A stretch of DNA of 10,436 nucleotides from JAYZDB01 sp036338025 (GTDB taxonomy: Bacteria; Planctomycetota; UBA1135; UBA2386). This document shows positions 1-5,737 of the stretch, one piece after another (the stretch's first letter is position 1; the number at the start of each line of letters is the position of its first letter). Location: positions 1-10,436 of the forward strand of contig JAYZDB010000036.1 of assembly GCA_036338025.1 (NCBI GenBank), in the 5' to 3' direction. The position numbers and the translations under genes are program-made. The notes beneath the pieces were generated by a model. The model saw only the letters and a list, made by a program, of their open reading frames with translations, was not told the origin of the DNA and did not search any database.

Positions 1-96
1 CTGGGTGGGGACGGGAACGCGCACAAACCCCACGACCGAGTCTAGGCAGATCGCGCAGGGAACGCCAGAAAAGCCAAACCCCTCAGAGTACTTGGA

Positions 97-501
97 TCAG
101 CGCTTCGAGAACTGCGTCGCGCGGCGGGCCTTGCGGAGACCATACTTCTTGCGCTCGACCTTGCGTGCGTCACGAGTCAGCAGGTTTTCGGCCCGTAGAC
201 TCGCCTCGAAATCGCTGCTTTCCTTCTTCAGGGCACGAGCAATCCCAAGCTTGACGGCGTCGGACTGACCGCCCATGCCGCCGCCGGAGACATTCACCCA
301 GACGTCATAGCTGCTGGTCATCTCAGTCGCTACCAGCGGAGACAGCGCCGAACGCCGGGTGTCGTCGGTGGTGAAATACTCGTCGAACTTCTTGCCGTTG
401 ATGATGAAGTTGCCGGAGCCGCCACTCTTGACGCGAACGCGCGCAACCGCAGTCTTCCGGCGACCGGTCCCCCAAACGTATGGATCAGTGGATTGCGCCA
501 A
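97..501 (-). CDS. rpsI: 30S ribosomal protein S9
   Basis: Structural protein of the small ribosomal subunit; in this family the basic C-terminal tail reaches toward the P-site tRNA. The 134-residue product opens with YVWGTGRRKTAVARVR (residues 8-23), carries the S9 signature GGGMGGQSDAVKLGIARAL (73-91), and ends in the family-typical basic tail closing in QFSKR. Length matches bacterial S9 (about 130 residues). The start is a TTG at 501, supported by a GGAG Shine-Dalgarno sequence 9 bases upstream; no other start fits the S9 N-terminus. It lies 22 bases after rplM, the usual L13-S9 pair, so the two are almost certainly co-transcribed. I see no clear terminator in the 96 bases remaining downstream. 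The identification is secure; only the non-ATG start is worth noting. Confidence 0.98.
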   Translation of the reverse strand: MAQSTDPYVWGTGRRKTAVARVRVKSGGSGNFIINGKKFDEYFTTDDTRRSALSPLVATEMTSSYDVWVNVSGGGMGGQSDAVKLGIARALKKESSDFEASLRAENLLTRDARKVERKKYGLRKARRATQFSKR

Positions 502-523
502 GGACTAGTTCTCCGAAATACGG

Positions 524-970
524 TTAGACATCGAGTTTGAGTTCGCTGGGGTTCTGTGCGCCGTGAGGATGATCGGGTCCGGCATACGCCTTCAGCCTCG
601 ACAACATGTCGCGAGCCAGACGGTTCTTCGGGAGCATGCGGCGAACCGACAGCTTGATCAACTCCGCGGGCTTGTTGTCGAGCAGATCCTGCATGGAGGC
701 TTCTTTCAAGCCGCCAGGCCACCCGGAGTAGAAGCGGTACATCCGCCCCGCCCGCTTGTTGCCGGTGACCTGAACCTTCTCGGCGTTGATCACGATCACA
801 CCGTCACCAACCTGCATGTGAGGGGTGTAGAGCGGCTTGTTCTTGCCCATCAGGATCTCGGCAATCGCGACCGCCATCTTGCCCAGTACGTACTGGGAAG
901 CATCGACGACATGCCAGGTATCCATGGCCTTGGCGCGGTCCTCGGTGGTCGCAAGTGTGGTCTTCGTCAT
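524..970 (-). CDS. rplM: 50S ribosomal protein L13
   Basis: Large-subunit ribosomal protein that binds 23S rRNA early in assembly. The 148-residue product shows the L13 core: WHVVDAS (19-25), the YTPHMQVGDGVIVINAEKV block (48-66), VTGNKR (68-73), and the signature RRMLPKNRLARDMLSRLKAYAG (around 110-131), which ends close to the C-terminus. I chose the ATG at 970 because it places the conserved W-x-VVDA at residue 19, close to its place in E. coli L13 (residue 15). No strong Shine-Dalgarno sequence precedes it. An in-frame TTG at 1006 would add 12 residues and the ATG at 925 would remove 15, so the start is the only uncertain point. The stop lies 22 bases before rpsI. A promoter candidate and a repeated 11-base element precede the gene, separating it from pyk. 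Confidence 0.97.
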   Translation of the reverse strand: MTKTTLATTEDRAKAMDTWHVVDASQYVLGKMAVAIAEILMGKNKPLYTPHMQVGDGVIVINAEKVQVTGNKRAGRMYRFYSGWPGGLKEASMQDLLDNKPAELIKLSVRRMLPKNRLARDMLSRLKAYAGPDHPHGAQNPSELKLDV

Positions 971-1007
971 GGCAATCAGGGTAGGGATCGCAGGGCCGGG
1001 GTCCAAA

Positions 1008-1053
1008 ACCCCCGCAGAGTGCGGGCGGGAATGCTAGCCAGCACCCCCGCAGA
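1008..1053. repeat. Pair of 11-bp direct repeats upstream of rplM
   Basis: The sequence ACCCCCGCAGA occurs exactly at 1008-1018 and again at 1043-1053 (TCTGCGGGGGT on the coding strand of rplM), 35 bases apart. The upstream copy sits in the spacer of the candidate rplM promoter; the other lies in the presumed 5' leader, where its G-run can pair with a C-run (1009-1012 with 998-1001) to form a small GGGG/CCCC hairpin. They could be binding sites for a regulator or a chance echo in G-rich DNA. The identity of the repeat is directly visible; any function is inference. Confidence 0.45.
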
Positions 1054-1058
1054 TTCAA
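1031..1058 (-). promoter_or_regulatory. Candidate sigma-70-type promoter for rplM-rpsI
   Basis: On the minus strand, TTGAAT (1053-1058) and TAGCAT (1031-1036) are separated by 16 bases; each matches the sigma-70 consensus at four of six positions. It lies in the 126-base gap between the pyk stop and the rplM start, leaving a 5' leader of about 50-55 bases. This suggests rplM-rpsI have their own promoter rather than depending on read-through from pyk. Without expression data this is a motif match only. Confidence 0.4.
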
Positions 1059-1096
1059 GTCCGCGAGCGCAACTCCTTACGCACAAAGCGCAAGAA

Positions 1097-2713
1097 TCAC
1101 GATCCGCCTGATTCCGAGGTGTTTTCGAAGCCAGGGGCGTCCGGCTTGGAGCCACTGCCACGGGATCTCTTTGGCTTGACCGGCGCCTTGGTCGGCTTGC
1201 CGGACCTGCCGGATTTGGCGGACTTGCCGGATTTGGCACCCTTGACGGCACGATCCGAGCCCTCGCGGGCCATGGTCCGGATGTGCATGATGTTGGTAAG
1301 GCCTTGCTGCCGGCTGGCTCCCACCACCACCACGAAGTGCTCACCTGGTTGCACCAGTTTCTCCTCGAACAAGATCCGCTCGCCCTCCAGGGTCATTTCG
1401 TGACTGGTCCGGGTCCGCAGGGCCCGATACGCCGACACCCCCCATACCAGCGCGAGACGCTGCACCGTACGCTGAAACGGTGTGAACGCGATCACCGGCG
1501 TCGACGGGCGCTCCGAGGCAATCGCCTGGGCGGTGGCGCCGCCTTCCGAAAACACCGCGATGGCCTTGCCGCCGACCCCGAACGCCGCCGAGACCGCGGC
1601 CCGGACGGTGGCGTGGGTGATGCTGGCGCCACGCTGCGACTCTCGACGGAACCTGAAGGTCTTGTCATCGGAAAACATATCTCGCTCGGTCTCACGGATG
1701 ATCCGACGCATGAACTTGACGGCTTGGACCGGGTATTTACCCGACGCAGTCTCCGATGACAGCATCACCGCCGAGGTCCCGTCGTAGATCGCATTCGCGA
1801 CATCCGAAGCCTCGGCGCGGGTCGGCCGGGGGTTCACGACCATGGACTCGAGCATCTGTGTCGCGGTGATGACCGGCTTGTGCTGCTCGTTGGCGAGTTG
1901 GATGATCTTCTTTTGGAGTGCCGGCACGAACTCTGCGCCGATCTCAACGCCGAGATCCCCACGGGCCACCATCATTCCATCCGCGACGTCGACGATCTTC
2001 CGGAGGTTCTTGACCGCCTCAGGCCGTTCGATCTTGGCGATGATGCCGACCTCAAACTCCGAGTCCCCGATGTGCGTCCGCAAGCGCTCGATGTCGCGGT
2101 GGCTACGCACGAAGGACAAGGCGACATAGTCCGCGCCCTCTTCGAGCGCCACCGCCAGATCCTCAAGATCTTCGGGAGTCACGCAGTCGGTCGATACCTT
2201 CGAGCCGGGCAGGTTGATGCCCTTGTGCTGTTTCAGGAGCCCGCCAAACACCACCTTGGTGTAGATCTCCCGGCCCTTGACCTTCATGACGCGTAGTTCG
2301 ATGTTGCCATCGTCGAGCAGGATCTTCGCCCGCGGCTTGACGTCCTTGGCGAGACCCTCGTAGCGGGTACCGATTCTTGTAATCGCACCCGGGCTGGCCT
2401 TTTCGCCGAGCACTCCCGGTTCGGTGGTAATGATCAGTGGTCGTCCAGCCTGCAACCAGATCGGTTCGGCCCGGACGAAGGACCCGACCCGGATCTTTGG
2501 ACCCTGCAGATCCACCAGAATCCCGATGCCAACCCGCAACTCACGTCCAACCCGACGAATGCGACGGATCAACTGACGGATCAACTCTGGCTCACAGTGC
2601 GCCGCGTTGATGCGGAAGACGTTGACACCGGTGCCCACCAGTTCGGTGATCGCCTCGGGGGTATCCGAGGCAGGCCCGATGGTGGCGACGATCTTGGTTT
2701 TGTGGTGGATCAT
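1097..2713 (-). CDS. pyk: Pyruvate kinase with basic C-terminal extension
   Basis: Last step of glycolysis: converts phosphoenolpyruvate and ADP to pyruvate and ATP in the cytoplasm. The 538-residue product begins with KTKIVATIGPAS (5-16) and contains the active-site block IIAKIERPEAV (catalytic Lys227, metal ligand Glu229), MVARGDLGVEI (metal ligand Asp253), TATQMLESM (Thr285) and PTRAEASDVANAIYDGT. The regulatory C-terminal domain runs to about residue 480 and ends GLTNIMHIRTM. The loop VDLQGPKIR (67-75) has Leu-Gln-x-x-Lys where potassium-dependent enzymes have Thr-Lys-x-x-Glu, and RINAAH (34-39) has Ala for the usual potassium-ligand Ser. About 57 extra residues, rich in Lys, Ser, Gly and Pro, follow the fold. 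I chose the ATG at 2713 because it matches the family N-terminus. An ATG at 2749 or a TTG at 2776 is possible, and no candidate has an ideal ribosome site. The gene follows the HEAT-protein gene after 111 bases. Confidence 0.96.
   Translation of the reverse strand: MIHHKTKIVATIGPASDTPEAITELVGTGVNVFRINAAHCEPELIRQLIRRIRRVGRELRVGIGILVDLQGPKIRVGSFVRAEPIWLQAGRPLIITTEPGVLGEKASPGAITRIGTRYEGLAKDVKPRAKILLDDGNIELRVMKVKGREIYTKVVFGGLLKQHKGINLPGSKVSTDCVTPEDLEDLAVALEEGADYVALSFVRSHRDIERLRTHIGDSEFEVGIIAKIERPEAVKNLRKIVDVADGMMVARGDLGVEIGAEFVPALQKKIIQLANEQHKPVITATQMLESMVVNPRPTRAEASDVANAIYDGTSAVMLSSETASGKYPVQAVKFMRRIIRETERDMFSDDKTFRFRRESQRGASITHATVRAAVSAAFGVGGKAIAVFSEGGATAQAIASERPSTPVIAFTPFQRTVQRLALVWGVSAYRALRTRTSHEMTLEGERILFEEKLVQPGEHFVVVVGASRQQGLTNIMHIRTMAREGSDRAVKGAKSGKSAKSGRSGKPTKAPVKPKRSRGSGSKPDAPGFENTSESGGS
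1207..1237. repeat. 18-bp-period repeat in the pyk tail
   Basis: TGCCGGATTTGGC occurs at 1207-1219 and 1225-1237, a period of 18 bases. On the coding strand this encodes two near-copies of a six-residue unit, AKSGKS then AKSGRS, within the basic tail of the pyruvate kinase. The period is a multiple of three, so gain or loss of a unit would keep the frame. It looks like a small in-frame duplication within a disordered segment. Confidence 0.6.
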
Positions 2714-2824
2714 GGGGCGGGGGTGTAGCGCTCCTGGCGCATTCATCATGCCGCAAGGCAGTAGACGTTCCAGCAACTAATCCACCGCTCGCCCCCCGTC
2801 CAGGCCGACCGCGACCCCACACAG

Positions 2825-3886
2825 CTAGAACTTGCCGCGATTCTTAGCCCACCAGTCCTTCCACCGCCGCTGTGATGAGGAGCGTGCGCTGGCCGATCCA
2901 TCGGGATCGAAAGCGATATCCTGGCTGGTAAGTTTCTTCAGCGATGCGTGCGCGGTATGTCGCACGATGCTCTCCGGATCAGCCAGCGTCACCAGCAGCG
3001 CGTCTACGCTGGACGCCTGCTTGAATCTGGCCAGACCCTCGGCGGTCAGACGTCGCACGAAGGGATCGCCGTCCTTGAGCATGGGCAGGAGATACGGCAG
3101 GGTGGCGGAGTTCTTGGATTGCACCAACTGATCGACCGCTTCGAACCGGTTGCCAGCATCGTCATCCTTGAGCCGCGTAACCTGCGCGGCCAGATTTGCC
3201 GGAAGTGCGAGGTCCGGCTCATCGTCGGAAGAGGCATCCGCGGCTTCCGAGGCACCTGCCGGGGCCGAGGCGCTACTCCCCGGGGTCGAGAGAGATCGCG
3301 GCGCCGCCGCCGCGGTGGCCAACTCACGGCCGAGGCGAACGACTTCGAGCTGGACCTCCTTGATATCCCTGCGCACGGAATCCTGGCCAGCGTCGAGCCT
3401 GGTGTAATGCTCTTCAAACGCAGTCAGTCGCTTACCCAGACCTTCGAAGCGGCCGATCAGCCGCCCCTCGACCTGCGTGACTGAGGTCACGAGATCACCG
3501 ACCCTGGTCTCGACCGGCGACAAGGCGTCCTGCTGCAGGGTCTGGTCCAGGCGAGTCTCCAAGTCTGCCCACATGGCGCCCTGAGACGTCACGGTGGTTC
3601 GAACCTGCCCGACTTCCGTGCGCACGTCCTTGACACCTTTCGACAAGCGCGTTTCCAGGAACATCGTGGCCGCTGCCACACCAGCCAACACGATGCCGCC
3701 GACCACTGTCAGTCCAATCGGCGAGCTGCCCCCTACAAGCCTGGTCTCGGTGGCCTGGAATTGCGGCAGACAGCAGCTCCCGACCACCTTGCCCTTGACG
3801 ACCAGCGCGTTCTTGGCGGCGAGTTCGTTCGCGGGAATGGACTCGCTGCAGATTTCGCAGAAGTAGATTTCCAGGTTGTCTTCCAT
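2825..3886 (-). CDS. Zinc-ribbon, membrane, coiled-coil and HEAT-repeat protein
   Basis: Function unknown. The 353 residues divide into clear zones. A short N-terminal Cys motif (C10-x2-C13 and C38-C39) looks like a small zinc ribbon. One hydrophobic segment follows at about 55-77. Residues about 80-190 form a long heptad-like charged stretch, probably coiled coil. An Ala/Ser/Pro-rich acidic linker (about 191-228) leads to HEAT-like helical repeats at about 230-320 (DGDPFVRRLTAEGLARF, then DPESIVRHTAHASLKKL). The tail RRWKDWWAKNRGKF resembles the Trp-rich ends I associate with planctomycete HEAT proteins. The ATG start has a strong GAGGAG Shine-Dalgarno sequence 7 bases upstream. There is no cleavable signal peptide; the zinc ribbon is probably cytoplasmic, and the side on which the coiled coil and HEAT part lie cannot be told. 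It sits between metK and pyk, 236 and 111 bases away, which says little about its role. A scaffold or protein-interaction role is inferred from the architecture alone. Confidence 0.85.
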   Translation of the reverse strand: MEDNLEIYFCEICSESIPANELAAKNALVVKGKVVGSCCLPQFQATETRLVGGSSPIGLTVVGGIVLAGVAAATMFLETRLSKGVKDVRTEVGQVRTTVTSQGAMWADLETRLDQTLQQDALSPVETRVGDLVTSVTQVEGRLIGRFEGLGKRLTAFEEHYTRLDAGQDSVRRDIKEVQLEVVRLGRELATAAAAPRSLSTPGSSASAPAGASEAADASSDDEPDLALPANLAAQVTRLKDDDAGNRFEAVDQLVQSKNSATLPYLLPMLKDGDPFVRRLTAEGLARFKQASSVDALLVTLADPESIVRHTAHASLKKLTSQDIAFDPDGSASARSSSQRRWKDWWAKNRGKF

Positions 3887-3910
3887 CTAGGGGCTCCTCA
3901 GTTCGTGATC

Positions 3911-3930
3911 GCGGGGATCCGACACCCCGC
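3911..3930. repeat. Inverted repeat upstream of the HEAT-protein gene
   Basis: GCGGGG (3911-3916) and CCCCGC (3925-3930) are perfect complements around an 8-base centre, in the 236-base gap between the metK stop and the HEAT-protein start. The repeat ends about 20 bases before that gene's Shine-Dalgarno sequence. No T-run follows on the minus strand, so it does not look like an intrinsic terminator for metK. It may be an mRNA leader hairpin, an operator or chance. Nothing else clear was found in this gap. Confidence 0.35.
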
Positions 3931-4122
3931 TTCAGTCCATAGTCCGTATCGGAACGCAGGGAACGCCCGACCGCGGTCTTTTTTTGGCTGCGTAGCCCGG
4001 AACGCCATTCTGCGCCGCCCGAGCATACTGCCAGAATCGTCACAAACCGAGCTACCACAGCATCTCCGGGCGATCCGGCACGAAATTTCCAAATGCCGTG
4101 GCGGACGAGCTCAGCAGCCTCG

Positions 4123-5298
4123 TCAGGCGATGGCCTGGGCCGCGCTCTTGAGGTCCGAGACCTTGTCCAGGGCCTCCCAGCGAAACTCATCCCGCTCGCG
4201 GCCGAAGTGGCCATAGGCCGCGCTGGACTGGAAGATCGGTCGCTTGAGTTGCAGTTGGTCGACGATCTGGCCGGCGCGCAGGTCGAAGACCTCCCGCACC
4301 ACGGCGGTCATCTGGTCCTCGGGTAGCTTGGCGGTGCCAAAGGTGAAGCAACGGACACTCACCGGCTCAGCAATACCAATGGCGTAGGCCAGTTGCACTT
4401 CGCAGCGATCGGCAAGGTCTGCGGCCACCACGTTCTTTGCAACCCAACGGGCCGCATACGCAGCTGAGCGGTCGACCTTGGACGGATCCTTACCGGAGAA
4501 GGCACCGCCACCGTGCCGTCCCATGCCGCCATAGGTGTCGACGATGATCTTCCGACCGGTAAGGCCGGCATCGGCCTTCGGACCACCTTCCACGAAACGA
4601 CCCGTCGGGTTCAGGAACCACTTGGTCTCGGCGGTCAACATCTCTCCTGGCAAGGCCTCGGTAGCAACCTCTTGGAGAGCCGCCCGCAGATCTTCGTCTG
4701 ATACGTCCGGATGATGCTGGTGTGACACAACCACGGTGTCGATGTGCAGGGGCTTGTCATCCTCGTCGTAGCGCACCGTCAACTGGGACTTGGAGTCGGG
4801 ACGCAGGAACTCGAAGCGCTTGTTTTTACGAGCGGCGGCCAGCTGTTCGAGAATCCGGTGCGAGTAGTGGATCGGAAACGGCATCAGGACATCGGTCTCC
4901 CGACACGCATAACCGAACATCATCCCCTGGTCGCCGGCACCCTGCTCATGGCTTTGCGAAGTATCCGCGTCGACACCCAGGGCAATGTCCACCGACTGGC
5001 GCCCGATCGATGTCAGCACGGCGCAGGACTCGTGGTCAAAGCCGATGGTAGGGTCATCGTATCCAATCTCTTGGATCACCTTGCGCGCGACCGTGGAGTA
5101 GTCGATGTGTGCTTCGGTGGTGATCTCACCAGCGATCACGACCAACCCACGCGACGTCAATGTCTCACAGGCCACCCGGGAGTTCGGATCCTGGGCGATC
5201 AGTGCGTCCAGTACGGCATCCGAAATCTGGTCGCACACCTTGTCGGGGTGACCTTCGCTGACGGATTCACTGGTGAAAAGACGGGGTTCGGCAGCCAT
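4123..5298 (-). CDS. metK: S-adenosylmethionine synthetase
   Basis: Makes S-adenosylmethionine from methionine and ATP, releasing phosphate and pyrophosphate; this is the cell's main methyl-donor supply. The 391-residue product matches the usual length of about 385-395. Visible motifs are FTSESVSEGHPDKVCDQISD (8-27, ATP and metal binding), the first family signature GAGDQG (120-125), the phosphate-binding GGGAFSGKD (263-271), and KIIVDTYGGMGRHGGG just before it. The ATG at 5298 is fixed by an AGGAG ribosome site five bases upstream and by the family N-terminus. Longer in-frame extensions upstream do not resemble the family. I recognise no SAM riboswitch in the leader. The gene stands apart: 439 bases separate it from waaA upstream and 236 from the HEAT-protein gene downstream, so it probably has its own promoter. 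Confidence 0.98.
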   Translation of the reverse strand: MAAEPRLFTSESVSEGHPDKVCDQISDAVLDALIAQDPNSRVACETLTSRGLVVIAGEITTEAHIDYSTVARKVIQEIGYDDPTIGFDHESCAVLTSIGRQSVDIALGVDADTSQSHEQGAGDQGMMFGYACRETDVLMPFPIHYSHRILEQLAAARKNKRFEFLRPDSKSQLTVRYDEDDKPLHIDTVVVSHQHHPDVSDEDLRAALQEVATEALPGEMLTAETKWFLNPTGRFVEGGPKADAGLTGRKIIVDTYGGMGRHGGGAFSGKDPSKVDRSAAYAARWVAKNVVAADLADRCEVQLAYAIGIAEPVSVRCFTFGTAKLPEDQMTAVVREVFDLRAGQIVDQLQLKRPIFQSSAAYGHFGRERDEFRWEALDKVSDLKSAAQAIA

Positions 5299-5555
5299 GG
5301 AGACTCCTGGAGGGGGCCAATTACGGTTGAAACAGCTGGTTCGGGCGGCAATCCGCCGGACGTTCGAGCGTGGGACCATACCCCTCGTCAACCGGGAATC
5401 ACCACTTTCGTGCAATCCGAGGCCTGAGGGTCCACGTTTTGCAAAGTGAATGGCAACTTTTGCGCACCCCGAGACTAGTCCACACCGTTCTGGGCCCTGC
5501 CCAGCCGTAGATCTGTAGCCGACCGGAAGGCTGCTATCGCTCCACCGGATCCAAG
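5299..5555. other. metK upstream region
   Basis: First part of the 439-base gap between the metK start and the waaA stop. It must hold the metK promoter, but I find no convincing pair of sigma-70 boxes; weak candidates such as a TATGGT at 5375-5380 lack a good -35 element. The conserved GA/CC-rich core of SAM-I type riboswitches is not visible, and I could not match SAM-II or SAH motifs. The main structure is the inverted repeat at 5441-5463. If the plus-strand ORF at 5556 is real, this segment is a divergent promoter region. Confidence 0.4.
5441..5463. repeat. AT-rich inverted repeat upstream of metK
   Basis: GCAAAGT (5441-5447) and ACTTTTGC (5456-5463) are complementary apart from one bulged base, around an 8-base centre. 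It begins about 143 bases upstream of the metK start codon and is conspicuously AT-rich in GC-rich surroundings. It could be an operator or part of a promoter; I have no regulator to assign to it. Confidence 0.3.
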
Positions 5556-5678
5556 ATGCGCACCTCAACCTCAACCACACACACGACCGAGCTGGGCGGC
5601 CAGCTCGATCTCACGACCATCTTCTTGACCTTCCTCGGGGTTCTCATGCTCTCGATCCTGGTCTTGACGCAGGCCTGA
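5556..5678 (+). CDS. Possible 40-residue single-pass membrane protein
   Basis: A 40-codon ORF on the plus strand, opposite to every other gene here, within the gap between metK and waaA. It has a Thr/Ser-rich N-terminus (MRTSTSTTHTTELGGQ), then one hydrophobic segment at about residues 19-37 that includes TIFLTFLGVLMLSILVL, ending TQA. About 34 of 39 codons end in G or C, as expected for a real gene in this genome, and the hydrophobic block is clean. Against it: the Shine-Dalgarno sequence is weak (only GGA about 6 bases before the ATG), the ORF is short, and I recognise no family. The hydrophobic stretch faintly recalls the single transmembrane helix of ExbD/TolR proteins, but there is no periplasmic domain. 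If real it is divergent from metK and convergent with waaA. Confidence 0.35.
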   Translation: MRTSTSTTHTTELGGQLDLTTIFLTFLGVLMLSILVLTQA

Positions 5679-5698
5679 TCCCGAACTCCTGGCACCCA

Positions 5699-5722
5699 CC
5701 ACCGCCCGGTTTGGCGCGGTGG
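5699..5722. repeat. Stem-loop between the plus-strand ORF and waaA
   Basis: CCACCGC (5699-5705) and GCGGTGG (5716-5722) form a 7-bp stem with a 10-base loop, between the end of the 40-codon ORF (stop at 5678) and the waaA stop (5738). It lies where a terminator for waaA would be expected, 15 bases after its stop codon in the minus direction. Neither strand has a T-run after the stem, so an intrinsic terminator is only weakly suggested. Confidence 0.3.
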
Positions 5723-5737
5723 CACCGGTTCCGCCGA

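Noticed and set aside
1..96. Start of a further minus-strand gene or a terminator after rpsI
   Set aside because: No hairpin with a T-run and no start codon with a ribosome site is visible; the open frame toward the edge is too short to judge.
1004..1006. TTG start for rplM giving a 160-residue product
   Set aside because: The 12 added residues do not match L13 N-termini; the ATG at 970 puts the conserved W-x-VVDA close to its normal position.
3969..3985. GACCGCGGTC palindrome followed by seven T on the plus strand, considered as a terminator
   Set aside because: The palindrome has no room for a loop and folds to about three base pairs. The T-run is on the plus strand, whereas the flanking genes are on the minus strand and see an A-run before the stem.
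5299..5555. SAM riboswitch upstream of metK
   Set aside because: I looked for the conserved SAM-I type core and could not find it; without a covariance-model search nothing can be supported.
5534..5725. 63-codon minus-strand ORF in the gap between waaA and metK
   Set aside because: No ribosome site, no recognisable features, and it competes with the plus-strand frame that has better codon bias and a clean membrane helix.
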